Shown: one piece after another, positions 19,269 to 27,996 of the stretch
Position numbering within the stretch: position 1 is the first letter of the stretch
Layout of the letters: the number at the start of each line of letters is the position of its first letter
Source: a virus
Reading direction: 5' to 3' (one strand)
Length of the DNA: 42,550 nucleotides
Virus record (IMG/VR): IMGVR_UViG_3300044627_002343
Location: 1-42,550 of that record
Made by a program: the position numbers and the translations under genes
Notes under the pieces: model-generated
Database searches by the model: none
Seen by the model: only the letters and a program-made list of their open reading frames with translations
Told to the model about the DNA's origin: nothing

Positions 19269-19602
19269 AAAAGAAGATATAAATCGTAAATATTCTCCAA
19301 CATGGGTTTATTGTAATGACAATTCTAAATCAAGATTATTTCGTGAAAGATTTATTCAACAATTTGGTGGAGAATTTGTAAAAGAAAAATATAATTGTTT
19401 TAGATGGAAAGAAATAACTCGTCTTGAAAGAAGACGTAAATTCATCATAGAGGATAAAAATGGTGTCTTATACACAGTCGATAACATGTATGAATTTTGT
19501 AAGAAAAATAAACTAAAAAGAGCTGCTATGTATGAGTGTATAGCGGGTAAAAGAAAATCACACCATGGCTTTAAATTTGTAGCCGAAATACCCTGGAAGT
19601 GA
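19255..19602 (+). CDS. NUMOD-like DNA-binding protein without a nuclease domain
   Basis: 115 residues. The C-terminal part 'YTVDNMYEFCKKNKLKRAAM' then 'YECIAGKRKSHHGFKF' resembles the NUMOD helix-turn-helix that homing endonucleases use for DNA binding. The N-terminal region has no GIY-YIG or HNH motif. It may be a homing remnant or a regulator. ATG 19255 overlaps the nuclease gene's end. A terminator follows directly. Confidence 0.6.
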   Translation: MIPFKKEDINRKYSPTWVYCNDNSKSRLFRERFIQQFGGEFVKEKYNCFRWKEITRLERRRKFIIEDKNGVLYTVDNMYEFCKKNKLKRAAMYECIAGKRKSHHGFKFVAEIPWK

Positions 19603-19606
19603 TTCC

Positions 19607-19630
19607 AAAAACCCTCTTCGGAGGGTTTTT
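19607..19630 (+). terminator. intrinsic terminator with UUCG loop
   Basis: AACCCTC - TTCG - GAGGGTT followed by TTTTT. A classic tetraloop terminator right after the stop at 19602. Confidence 0.95.
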
Positions 19631-19636
19631 TAATAT

Positions 19637-19644
19637 TATAAATA
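19637..19644 (+). promoter_or_regulatory. T4-type late promoter
   Basis: TATAAATA eight bases before the ATG at 19653; leader near zero length. Confidence 0.8.
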
Positions 19645-19652
19645 TTTAAGCT

Positions 19653-22202
19653 ATGAATGAAAACTTGAATATTTTACCTGAAGATTGGTTAAGTTCTGGA
19701 GATTTTGAAGAATTTTCTCAAAATTTAAATGAAGCCGCTTCCGTTCGCACCAGAATGAAGTTGGCTATTGCCGCACGTAGAACATCAAAACGTAGAGCAT
19801 TTCTACGAAAAATGAGAGCAAAAAGACGTAGATCAAGTACTCAACTCAAAAATAGAGCCAGAAGAATTGTTCGAACAGAACTAAAAAAGAAGCTCTATAA
19901 GGGTAATTGGAAAGATTTATCATACTCACAAAGAATGAGAATCGACAGCACAGTGAATAAAAGAAAAAAATTCATCAATAATGTTGTTAAGCAAATAATG
20001 CCAAAAGTAGTTAAAGGTGAATCAGAAAGATTGAAAAAATTAAATCTTCGTGAAGAAAAATCACCAGCAGAGATGCGTATAGAGGCAAGAAGAAGAAAAC
20101 AAAAGCAGAGGGCAAAAGAGCAAGAAGTTCGTCAAATGGACCCAGCAAGACTTGCTATGGTTGTCCGTGATGAAAAGGGAAAACTTCTTATTGTTGATAA
20201 GAATTCATTTGAATCAGATAAGCATACCGTTGTTATTCCTTCATCTGATATGAGTTATGAAGTCGCAATGAGAATTTCAAAAGATGAAAACTTCAAAAAT
20301 ACTTTAACATCTCAAAGAATTTTGGGTGATAAAGTCACAAAACCAAAAGAAGAAAAAGAAGAAACAACTCAAAAGGCTGACAAGAAAGTTTCTTCGGCTG
20401 GTGAAGTTCGTCAAGATATTGGTATGCCATCTGCACCAATACAAGACACTACACAAATTGATCACTCTATGGCCAAGTGGGTTCCATTTGTTGCATTGAA
20501 TGCAATGAAGGGTATTGATCCAAAGAATGCTGTCAAAAATAATTCCATTTCTAATGATCAGGCAAATCAATATGCATTTTCTGATAACATGAAAGAATTT
20601 GGTGATAAGGTTGCCGCAAATTTCATGGATTCGTTCATGAAAATGACAGGTAGAAATATAACTGAATATGATATTCAGATATTACAACCACAGGCTTATC
20701 CTACTTCAGAGACATGGAAAAATTTTGCACTTCCTAAAGATAATGCAATATCAGATGTAGTATTTTCTCATATATGCACAAAAGGTTCAAAGGATGGATC
20801 AGCATGTATGGCATCTGGTCTTGCACCAGAAGAACAGTTTATCAAATTTAATATTAAATATGGAAATACAACACTAATCGCTGGAAAAACAAATAATAAT
20901 TCTAAGGCTATATTCTCTACAGTTGTGCAAAAAATAAACTCATTGTTGTTGGGTAGCGAAAGAAATATATTTGGAAATGAAATTTCAATATCAGATTCTG
21001 ATAAGAAATGTCTTGAAGATATTGTGAAGAAGTTAAATGATTATGGTAATCTTTTGACAAATAAATTAAAAATGTATGAAGGTAATACAGTTCCACAAGT
21101 TGCAGCAACTACAACGCAAACTGATATTCGAAATCAAATAGAACAAAATCTTTTGAAGATTCATGAAATTAAATCAGAAACAAATTTTAAATTGAGAGAA
21201 ATATTCAGTACAAGAATTGCAAAGAAACTATTCTTACATGAGTTGCTAACTGGATCTTTAAAATTTGATAATTCAATAGCATCAGCGACTCATATGATGA
21301 CTATTGATCCAGAAACTTTTGATGTAAAATTAAATGCAATATCTGAAGCTTATATCGATCAAATTATAGATTCAAATCTATTTAAATTTGATATTAACTT
21401 TAAATTAGATCACTGTGGAACCATAAGTGAACAAGTTGCATTTGATAATGCGTCTAAAAATATAATGTCACAGGGAATACCAGTTCCAGAATCTTTAGAT
21501 AGCCTTCGATTCTGTGGTAGAGATAGTATTAAAGTAAAATTAAAAGAAAACAGATTTAAATATTCAATTCTGTCAAAACTATTTGAACAACCTGAGCCAA
21601 CACCACAACCAGAAATTGAAATAAAGGTAAAAGAAGAACAAGCATCTTCACAAGATCAATTTGAAAATATTTACCTCAAAAATTATTTAAGTGAATTATA
21701 TAAGTTAAATAAGACTGTAAATAAACCATTGGAAAGATACCAATTAATATTGAACATATTTAGAACCAATGTAGATACTATTGAGGCAAGTCCAATAAAT
21801 CTTCATGATGTTTCAGATGAGAGAGATGGTGCAAAAGTAACAACTGTTTATATAAACGGTAAACAAAGAAATATTCATATCATGAATATTCCGTTCTTTG
21901 ATTCTGATGATACAAAAGCGAATGAAAATCCAATGGAATCATTGGTATATGCAAAAACATTCATAGCAGAGAAAAAAGCAAGAAACTACAGAAGAGAATA
22001 TGATAATTATCATTCAAAAGCAAAACAAAGAGCAAATAGAGTCAAGCGTGTTCTTGCCAGAAGAAAATTAATGAAGATGGGAAGAGTTCGTAAAGGTGAT
22101 GGCAAGGACGTGGATCATAAAGATGGAAACCCACAAAATAATTCTGTTAAAAACTTGAGAGTCAGAGATAAATCTGAGAATAGAGCTGATAATGGACATT
22201 AA
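19653..22202 (+). CDS. large late protein with C-terminal HNH motif
   Basis: 849 residues. N-terminus MNENLNILPEDWLSSGDFEE... NLNEAASVRTR is a candidate packaging signal and cut site, followed by a very basic region (about 30-130, RRTSKRRAFLRKMRAKRRRS) like those of cyanophage virion proteins. The middle is uncharacterised. The last about 40 residues, VDHKDGNPQNNSVKNLRV and SENR, form an HNH nuclease motif. The combination suggests a packaged DNA-binding nuclease. Exact late promoter upstream; ends overlapping the DUF5872-like gene. Confidence 0.75.
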   Translation: MNENLNILPEDWLSSGDFEEFSQNLNEAASVRTRMKLAIAARRTSKRRAFLRKMRAKRRRSSTQLKNRARRIVRTELKKKLYKGNWKDLSYSQRMRIDSTVNKRKKFINNVVKQIMPKVVKGESERLKKLNLREEKSPAEMRIEARRRKQKQRAKEQEVRQMDPARLAMVVRDEKGKLLIVDKNSFESDKHTVVIPSSDMSYEVAMRISKDENFKNTLTSQRILGDKVTKPKEEKEETTQKADKKVSSAGEVRQDIGMPSAPIQDTTQIDHSMAKWVPFVALNAMKGIDPKNAVKNNSISNDQANQYAFSDNMKEFGDKVAANFMDSFMKMTGRNITEYDIQILQPQAYPTSETWKNFALPKDNAISDVVFSHICTKGSKDGSACMASGLAPEEQFIKFNIKYGNTTLIAGKTNNNSKAIFSTVVQKINSLLLGSERNIFGNEISISDSDKKCLEDIVKKLNDYGNLLTNKLKMYEGNTVPQVAATTTQTDIRNQIEQNLLKIHEIKSETNFKLREIFSTRIAKKLFLHELLTGSLKFDNSIASATHMMTIDPETFDVKLNAISEAYIDQIIDSNLFKFDINFKLDHCGTISEQVAFDNASKNIMSQGIPVPESLDSLRFCGRDSIKVKLKENRFKYSILSKLFEQPEPTPQPEIEIKVKEEQASSQDQFENIYLKNYLSELYKLNKTVNKPLERYQLILNIFRTNVDTIEASPINLHDVSDERDGAKVTTVYINGKQRNIHIMNIPFFDSDDTKANENPMESLVYAKTFIAEKKARNYRREYDNYHSKAKQRANRVKRVLARRKLMKMGRVRKGDGKDVDHKDGNPQNNSVKNLRVRDKSENRADNGH

Positions 22203-22851
22203 AGAAGATCTTCGTAGATGGTTTAAAGAAAAATGGAAAGACCAATATGGTAAAGAATGTGGATCTGGTGAATCTTATAAAAGAGGTAAATATCCAAAGT
22301 GTAGACCATCAAGAAAAATATCTAGAAAGACACCAGAAACCTGGGGACAAATGACTAAATCTCAAAAAATAAAAGCCATACGCAGAAAACAAAAAAGCAG
22401 AGAACGTGTAAGTTCTCATTTAAGTGAAGAAAACGTCCCAACCAATCCATCTCTATGGGCAAGAATAAAAGCACAAAATGCACATCAAAAACATGGCGCA
22501 TTAAAAATGGGAAGATTGGTTGGAATTTATAATAGTAAGGGTGGAAAATGGAAATCAGTAAATGAATCAAAAGATTCAATGAAATGTAATAAACCTGTTC
22601 CATCCACAAGTCCTGGAAAAAAGATGATGGTAAAGGCATGTGAAGGTGGCAAGGAACAAATCGTACATTTTGGTGCTAAAGGTTATGGTCACAATTACTC
22701 GTCTGCTGCTAGAAAATCATTTAGAGCCAGACATAAATGTGATGAAAAGAAATCAAAATTATCTGCTCAGTATTGGGCATGTAAAAAACTATGGGCTGGC
22801 CCAAAAGGATCGAAGGCATCATGCCCTGCTGGAAGACAATGTAAATATTAA
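22192..22851 (+). CDS. DUF5872-like basic phage protein
   Basis: 219 residues. 'KEDLRRWFKEKWKDQ' near the start, then 'YPKCRPSRKISRKTPETWG' is the DUF5872 pattern seen in T4-like cyanophages. The C-terminal half has 'FRARHKCDEKKSKLSAQYWA' and CxxGRQC cysteines. Basic and probably virion-associated; activity unknown. Overlaps the upstream gene by 11 bases. Confidence 0.8.
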   Translation: MDIKEDLRRWFKEKWKDQYGKECGSGESYKRGKYPKCRPSRKISRKTPETWGQMTKSQKIKAIRRKQKSRERVSSHLSEENVPTNPSLWARIKAQNAHQKHGALKMGRLVGIYNSKGGKWKSVNESKDSMKCNKPVPSTSPGKKMMVKACEGGKEQIVHFGAKGYGHNYSSAARKSFRARHKCDEKKSKLSAQYWACKKLWAGPKGSKASCPAGRQCKY

Positions 22852-22870
22852 ATAAATATAGAGGAAAACA

Positions 22871-23788
22871 ATGAAATCAAAAAAAGAACTAAAATCAAAA
22901 GCAAGAGAAAACGCTAATGTCTATGAGCGTGTTGAGCAAGCACTATTGAATTCTGGAATAGTCTCTGAAGAAATCGAATATGCAGATGATAAACATAGGG
23001 AAATGCTTATACACGTTAATAGATTATTTGGTAGAGGAAATTCACCAGCAAAAAGGAATTATGTAAACCAATTAATTGCTAGAGGAGTTCTACCTAAAAA
23101 TGCACATAAGATTATTCGTGATAGGCAATTAATTTTTCGGAAAAAATATCGGACAGAATCAAATAATTCTGGAATAGTCTCTGAAGAAATCGTAAATAAA
23201 CCACCTGTAGATCCTAAGGTTTTAACACCAAAAGAGATTAAACAAAGAAACCGAGATGCTAGTCTTGTTAGAGGTTATATTTATCAACAGATTAAATCAT
23301 TGAGAAAAAATAATTCAAAACGAAAATTACCAAAAAAAGGTATTGTTGAGAAAGCATTATTGAATTCTGGAATAGTCTCTGAAGAAATCGTAAATCCAGA
23401 TAATCGTGGCACTATGACAAAGGCTGAGATTATTAAAAGAGATAGAATTGCTCGCAGCAGAAAAGTAAAAGCAAAAATAAGAGCAACCAAGGGCAATGAT
23501 ACTGATGAAAATGCTCGCTATCGATATGCCACATTTATAACCATGATGATGCGTGGTGGTAAGAAGGGTGCTGCACAGCCAGGTGAAAAGCGCAGAACCA
23601 AGAAGTCAAAGAAAGCAAAAGCTGCACCAAAGAAAAAAGAAAAAACAGCAGAACAAAAACTCAAGGATCAAAAGAAATTGATCAGATCCTTAGATAGAGG
23701 CAGAGATGAAGCAAAAAAGAAAGCTAGAAAAGCAGAAGCTGCTGCAAAAAAAATAACAAAATCAAGAAAATCTAAAGGGAGAGCATAA
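22871..23788 (+). CDS. basic internal-type protein with repeated SGIVSEEI module
   Basis: 305 residues, lysine/arginine-rich with a long KKSKKAKAAPKKK-type tail, histone-like. NSGIVSEEI occurs three times (about residues 29, 101 and 167), each between basic segments, and is encoded by identical 28-bp DNA repeats. The repeated module may be a prohead-protease site that cuts the protein into basic peptides, or a packaging signal. GAGGA before the ATG; late-like AATAAATATA upstream. Confidence 0.7.
   Translation: MKSKKELKSKARENANVYERVEQALLNSGIVSEEIEYADDKHREMLIHVNRLFGRGNSPAKRNYVNQLIARGVLPKNAHKIIRDRQLIFRKKYRTESNNSGIVSEEIVNKPPVDPKVLTPKEIKQRNRDASLVRGYIYQQIKSLRKNNSKRKLPKKGIVEKALLNSGIVSEEIVNPDNRGTMTKAEIIKRDRIARSRKVKAKIRATKGNDTDENARYRYATFITMMMRGGKKGAAQPGEKRRTKKSKKAKAAPKKKEKTAEQKLKDQKKLIRSLDRGRDEAKKKARKAEAAAKKITKSRKSKGRA
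22949..23390 (+). repeat. three identical 28-bp direct repeats
   Basis: Copies at 22949-22976, 23165-23192 and 23363-23390, starting AATTCTGGAATAGTCTCTGA. No synonymous differences between copies although the sequence between them is unrelated, so recent duplication/gene conversion or selection on the DNA itself. Confidence 0.9.
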
Positions 23789-24621
23789 TGAGTCTTTTCA
23801 AAAAACTATTATCAAGATTAGTTGAAAATGAACAAACCGTTGACGGTTCTGGATTCGATAAATATCTTACTCAGACACCAAGATCAGCACATAGTGATTT
23901 TGGCCTTTTCCGTGACGATCCAGACCAACTAAAGAGAATGCAGGCATTCGTCAATGCTTATCTCGGAGGTTCTTATATTGAACCAGAAGCCGCAATAAAT
24001 CTACTTAGATCTAAACTTAACCATGCTGGACTTGATTTTGATTTTAATTCCAAAACTAAATTATCAACAGGAAGTCATTCCTTTCAACTCAATCGTTATG
24101 GAGAAATCTTCGGAACTACACCTACCCATGATTTATTGAAGAATGGATTTGACAAAGGTAAAGAATATGTTCCTCTAAATCTTTCCTTTACTTTGACAGG
24201 TACACCAACTGGAAAGATGTACTTCACAGATATACAGATCACTAAGTCTGGTTTAATTGATCAGGCAGAAAATAACACTCCAACACCACAAGTTGAAGAA
24301 CAATATGATGAATCTGGTGAAATGCTTATGGAATCAAAGGACATGGGTCTTTCCGTGATGAACATGATCATGAAAAATCCAAAAATCAAGACAAAGGTCA
24401 TAGAGCCAGTATTCAGAAGTTTGGTTGTAATGAAGGGTAAGAAAAAACTTACTCATGAGGAAGCAACAACAAGATTAACCTTTGCAGCAAAATCAGCTGT
24501 TCGTAAATTGGCTGGTATGGGTAAAATAAATAAGAATAAGGTAGATGACGCACTCATCAAGCGTGTTTCTAATCATCTGATGAAGAAGTTTAAAGGAATG
24601 AAAACACTGAGTGGCGAATAA
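23788..24621 (+). CDS. probable virion/internal protein
   Basis: 277 residues. MSLFKKLLSRLVENEQTVDG is a candidate capsid-targeting start with an LVE cut site. The middle has a beta-rich domain (FTLTGTPTGKMYFTDIQITK), the C-terminal part is basic and helical. The C-terminal end 'SGE' matches that of the 18010 protein. TAATG coupling with the gene upstream. Function unknown. Confidence 0.65.
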   Translation: MSLFKKLLSRLVENEQTVDGSGFDKYLTQTPRSAHSDFGLFRDDPDQLKRMQAFVNAYLGGSYIEPEAAINLLRSKLNHAGLDFDFNSKTKLSTGSHSFQLNRYGEIFGTTPTHDLLKNGFDKGKEYVPLNLSFTLTGTPTGKMYFTDIQITKSGLIDQAENNTPTPQVEEQYDESGEMLMESKDMGLSVMNMIMKNPKIKTKVIEPVFRSLVVMKGKKKLTHEEATTRLTFAAKSAVRKLAGMGKINKNKVDDALIKRVSNHLMKKFKGMKTLSGE

Positions 24622-24626
24622 TTTGA

Positions 24627-25007
24627 ATGTTTGGTGAAAAGTTAACATCAGATACTTTTATAATGTTTACAATGAAGGCATATGAAAACCCGAGTTGTGT
24701 GGGTTTTCATGAATTTAAAGAAGATTTAAATAGAATCAAATATATTAAAAGATTGTTATTAAAATATAAAAAAGATCAAATATTAAAAGAAAGATTATTA
24801 TTAAATCATATCATAACTCTTCAAAATATGTTTGGTGCTTACAATATATCAAGAATACTATTTTTTAAAATACCATCTAATCTTCATTCATATTTAAAAT
24901 CTTTTTTATATCATTTAAACTATCTTCCATCATATATTCCAGAAGTAAATATAGAAACTATACCAATTGATAAAAATATATTAGAGATATTAAAAGATGT
25001 TAAATGA
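24627..25007 (+). CDS. conserved T4-like phage protein (DUF7207-like)
   Basis: 126 residues. 'MKAYENPSCVGFHEFKEDLN', 'RIKYIKRLL', 'LKERLLLNHIITLQNMFGAY' and 'LPSYIPEV' follow the pattern of a small helical protein present in most marine T4-like phages near baseplate or structural genes. Function unknown. Confidence 0.8.
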   Translation: MFGEKLTSDTFIMFTMKAYENPSCVGFHEFKEDLNRIKYIKRLLLKYKKDQILKERLLLNHIITLQNMFGAYNISRILFFKIPSNLHSYLKSFLYHLNYLPSYIPEVNIETIPIDKNILEILKDVK

Positions 25008-25476
25008 ATCAACAAATATAAATCAACTAATAAATTCATTTACTCTTTTTAAATTTATTAAAGATATTACCACACCATACAATAAAACAAAATTATTCAT
25101 GGATGGTATTATAGATGAAAGCGGTGAAATATTAATTGACACTAAAATAAATCCATATGATCAATTGATATTAAACATCAAAAAACTTCTTGCTCAGATT
25201 CCAAATCCAAATACAAAAGCAAAACTTAAAAATTTAACCACGGCTATTTCCTTATTTTCTGAGGATGTTGAAAAACTTGGTGGTGATAAAGATATTGTTT
25301 TTGAAAATATAATGAATTATTTAAATGAAGAATTGTCTGTTGGTGGTGGTGGAATATCTGGAGTATCACCAAATCCAGAAAATGTTAATGATTTACCAGA
25401 TACTTTTCTGAGCAAATCAGCACAGAAAAAATATACCAGAGCACAAAAAATATTGAGGAGAAAACGTGTTAATTAA
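24997..25476 (+). CDS. conserved T4-like late protein
   Basis: 159 residues. 'LFKFIKDITTPYNKTKLFMD' then 'GIIDESGEILID' and 'LILNIKKLLAQIPN' resemble a virion-associated family of T4-like cyanophages; the C-terminal part is Gly-rich then basic. Overlaps the preceding gene by 11 bases, as in related phages. Confidence 0.75.
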   Translation: MLNESTNINQLINSFTLFKFIKDITTPYNKTKLFMDGIIDESGEILIDTKINPYDQLILNIKKLLAQIPNPNTKAKLKNLTTAISLFSEDVEKLGGDKDIVFENIMNYLNEELSVGGGGISGVSPNPENVNDLPDTFLSKSAQKKYTRAQKILRRKRVN

Positions 25477-25516
25477 GATTTATATTGTATTTTACACTTT
25501 CATAGGTCTAATATGA
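25466..25516 (+). CDS. possible 16-residue hydrophobic peptide
   Basis: GTG start with GAGGAG five bases upstream, encoding (M)LIKIYIVFYTFIGLI and ending in an ATGA overlap with the next gene. Good signals for so small a frame, but no other evidence of expression. Confidence 0.4.
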   Translation: MLIKIYIVFYTFIGLI

Positions 25517-25713
25517 AAAAAAATAAAATAAAAAAAGGTAATGAAGCACTTGAATATGTCTTTTGTACACATGTCAGTTCTGATGGTTTTCAATATGAAT
25601 TGCTTTTGACTAAAAGAGAATTTGAAGCAGCCGTCAAAAGAGCAGAAATGAATCCAGAAGATATTCCTCAAAATTATATTGTCTTACAGGGAGTCAAAAA
25701 GAAATGCCAATAG
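25513..25713 (+). CDS. hypothetical protein
   Basis: 66 residues, basic N-terminus, then a compact alpha/beta-looking domain (YVFCTHVSSDGFQYELLLTK). No family recognised. Overlaps the 25704 gene by 10 bases; it lies in the lysis-like cluster. Confidence 0.7.
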   Translation: MKKNKIKKGNEALEYVFCTHVSSDGFQYELLLTKREFEAAVKRAEMNPEDIPQNYIVLQGVKKKCQ

Positions 25714-26138
25714 AACTTCTAACACTTATCGGTGGATCTGCTACTGGATTCTTGTTTCGCTATATGGCAGAAAAACGCCAATCAGAACAAGAAAACTTTA
25801 AAAGACTATTAGATATTAATAACTTTAACGAAAAGACAAGAGAAACCGCTGCTAAAAGAGTACCGATTGATGCTGGTAAAGCAGTACGACAAATCATTGT
25901 CTTGGCAGTTTTGTTTGGTACAATAGCAGCACCATTCGTTCTTCCATTCTTTGGAATACCAACAGTTGTTGAAATCAATCAAACACATCCAGAAATTTTA
26001 TTTGGTTTGATTCCACAAACATCAGAAACTATTTTTCAAACGGTGAATGGATATTTGTTTACCCAAGAGAATCGCCAGATTTTATTAGCGATTGTTGGGT
26101 TCTATTTTGGTAGTGCTACAGCAGGAAATAAATCATGA
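25704..26138 (+). CDS. three-helix membrane protein, possible holin
   Basis: 144 residues with hydrophobic segments near residues 3-20, 62-85 (IIVLAVLFGTIAAPFVLPFF) and 125-141. Resembles a membrane protein common in marine phages near lysis genes. It is followed with a 4-base overlap by a spanin-like gene, which makes a holin role plausible; not proven. Confidence 0.65.
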   Translation: MPIELLTLIGGSATGFLFRYMAEKRQSEQENFKRLLDINNFNEKTRETAAKRVPIDAGKAVRQIIVLAVLFGTIAAPFVLPFFGIPTVVEINQTHPEILFGLIPQTSETIFQTVNGYLFTQENRQILLAIVGFYFGSATAGNKS

Positions 26139-26662
26139 AAAAACTATTAATTTTAATACTATGTGTATTAGCATCTTGTAAGTCTGTATGTAAAACAAAT
26201 GGTGTGGAAACGACTCCAGATGTTCTTAATAAAACAACTGACACAGTTATAGCAAAAGATACTACTGCTGATCTTCCAAAAGGATCTCATATTAAAACAG
26301 ATTCAGAGAAAAAGACCGAAGTAACTCTAGAGCATGATACTGTGGTTATAATAAAACCAGAACCATCTGAAGAACCAATTATTGAAAAACCACAAGAAGT
26401 TATTATTCCTAAAAATACTACTGTAATTCTACCAGAAAATACTAGTATTCAAACTGTTGATACAACAAAGATTAATATTGAAGCACAGACCGAAGTTAAA
26501 TTACCTGTAGGCACAGAAGTAAAGATGAGCAGAGTGAATTGGTATGCTTTATTATTTTACTTAACACTTGTCTTTGGATTAGCGTGGTATTACCTTCAAG
26601 GCAAAGGTGAAGATAAAAATGGTGATGGTTTTGTAGATGAAAAAAAGACTAAGAAATCTTAA
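26135..26662 (+). CDS. putative unimolecular spanin
   Basis: 175 residues. A short basic start and lipobox (VLASC, Cys15) indicate an outer-membrane lipoprotein. A P/T/E-rich extended periplasmic stretch follows, then a transmembrane helix (about 136-154, WYALLFYLTLVFGLAWYYL), then a short cytoplasmic tail with an EF-hand-like DKNGDGFVDE. Lipoprotein N-terminus plus inner-membrane C-terminus is the architecture of u-spanins (T1 gp11 type), which fuse the two membranes at lysis. Next to the holin-like gene. Confidence 0.7.
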   Translation: MKKLLILILCVLASCKSVCKTNGVETTPDVLNKTTDTVIAKDTTADLPKGSHIKTDSEKKTEVTLEHDTVVIIKPEPSEEPIIEKPQEVIIPKNTTVILPENTSIQTVDTTKINIEAQTEVKLPVGTEVKMSRVNWYALLFYLTLVFGLAWYYLQGKGEDKNGDGFVDEKKTKKS

Positions 26663-27203
26663 GCTGTAAAAAAAGATTTTTACAAATATAATAAGAATCA
26701 ATGATATCGGAAACTGGATTTCCGATATCTTTTTTATTTGGGGATATTATATCTTTCAATGGGACAGAAGTTTCTTTCAAAAAAGCCTGATACATTTGAA
26801 GTTTATCAGCATTGCCTTTACCCGTGGCTATTTTCTTCACATGCGAAGGTGAAACAACCTCAAGTGGTATAGAATTCTGATAACATTTATATTTTAATAT
26901 TCCAGTATTTTCTGCTATATGAAATACTCTTCCTTGAGCATTAAATGCATAATCCTCTAATGCTACCTGTTCACAGCCTATTATTTTATTCATCACCCAA
27001 TCTGATATTGTGTCATATCTTTCACACTCTTCTTCATAATCGTCAAATAGTTTACCATGAATATTTTTTAAAAATATAGTAGCATTCTTTTTTACATCGG
27101 TTAAAAAATAAAATTGACATTTTTCAAATGTAAAATATTCTTTTCCTTCGAATACACAGATTGCTGGACCATTTAAAGAATAATCAATTCCTGCTATTAA
27201 CAT
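26649..27203 (-). CDS. RuvC-like Holliday junction resolvase
   Basis: 184 residues. RNase H-like fold: MLIAGIDYSLNGPAICVF (first catalytic Asp), VALEDYAF (Glu), and 'ISPNKKDIGNPVSDIIDSYY' (Asp pair). Phage RuvC-like proteins resolve branched DNA before packaging. ATG 27203 fits the fold start and lies five bases after the late promoter TATAAATA. The 3' end overlaps the convergent spanin gene by 14 bases. Confidence 0.85.
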   Translation of the reverse strand: MLIAGIDYSLNGPAICVFEGKEYFTFEKCQFYFLTDVKKNATIFLKNIHGKLFDDYEEECERYDTISDWVMNKIIGCEQVALEDYAFNAQGRVFHIAENTGILKYKCYQNSIPLEVVSPSHVKKIATGKGNADKLQMYQAFLKETSVPLKDIISPNKKDIGNPVSDIIDSYYICKNLFLQLKIS

Positions 27204-27208
27204 ATCAA

Positions 27209-27220
27209 TATTTATAAATA
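27209..27220. promoter_or_regulatory. bidirectional late promoter (palindrome)
   Basis: TATTTATAAATA contains TATAAATA on both strands (minus 27216-27209, plus 27213-27220). On minus the RuvC ATG follows after five bases; on plus the ATG at 27236 follows with GGAGA in a short leader. One 12-bp site for two divergent late genes. Confidence 0.8.
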
Positions 27221-27235
27221 TGTCTGGAGAAATAT

Positions 27236-27949
27236 ATGAAAGAGCAAATAAATGAAATCGGAGACACCCCAAGAGGACGAGGAATATTAAATAGATATAT
27301 TGACAAACGGATGTCACAAGCTAAAGATTTAAATCGTAAAACTAGAGGAATTCTAGATAGTAGCGAAAAAACTGATGATCCTAACAGAAGAAATAATGCA
27401 AGAGAACTAGCTCGAAGAAATATTGCAAGATTGACTAGGTGGATAACTGGAATGAATAGAGCAGATAATATAATAATGGGTGAAAGTAATTATACTGCTC
27501 AAGATTTAAAAAATCATTATAAATCAATATTATCTGAAATGATAGGAGCAGACTATCCAGACACTAAAGAAGGTAGAGCTATGTTGGCTAGACACCACAA
27601 AAAGCTTTTTAACATTTTAGGAAAATCTTCAGATCGAGAAAAAGCTGCATTATTAGCAAGATCTAGAGGAATGAATATTAATACAAATCCAGAAACTGGA
27701 GAATTATTTCTAAATGTTCCTACAACAAAAATAACAGGAACTAAGGTATCATCAGTAGTAAGAGGAGTTCCTTTTGGATCAAATCCAACCGATAAAACAT
27801 TAGCTGGAGATTTAAAATCAGCTTTGGGTGGATCACGTGGAGAAGTAAGAATACCAAATCAACCACCACAAGTGGCCACACAAATAGATGCTATTCTTAA
27901 ATTGCGTGGACCAGACGCTTACACAGGACCAAGACGCAAAAGAGGTTAA
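27236..27949 (+). CDS. late protein of unknown function
   Basis: 237 residues, basic. The N-terminal half is helical and rich in R and N (RNNARELARRNIARLTRW); the C-terminal half is S/T/G/P-rich and ends with RRKRG. Probably a virion or internal protein. GGAGA six bases before the ATG; terminator after the stop. Confidence 0.7.
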   Translation: MKEQINEIGDTPRGRGILNRYIDKRMSQAKDLNRKTRGILDSSEKTDDPNRRNNARELARRNIARLTRWITGMNRADNIIMGESNYTAQDLKNHYKSILSEMIGADYPDTKEGRAMLARHHKKLFNILGKSSDREKAALLARSRGMNINTNPETGELFLNVPTTKITGTKVSSVVRGVPFGSNPTDKTLAGDLKSALGGSRGEVRIPNQPPQVATQIDAILKLRGPDAYTGPRRKRG

Positions 27950-27965
27950 AGATCAAGATAAATGA

Positions 27966-27996
27966 AAACCCCCCATTTCTGGGGGGTTTCTTTTTT
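27966..27996 (+). terminator. intrinsic terminator
   Basis: AAACCCCCC (27966-27974) and GGGGGGTTT (27981-27989) followed by CTTTTTT. Confidence 0.95.

Noticed and set aside
26649-27317. Longer start for the RuvC-like gene
   Set aside because: The extra N-terminal part crosses the bidirectional late promoter and the divergent gene; MLIAGIDYS at 27203 is the natural fold start.
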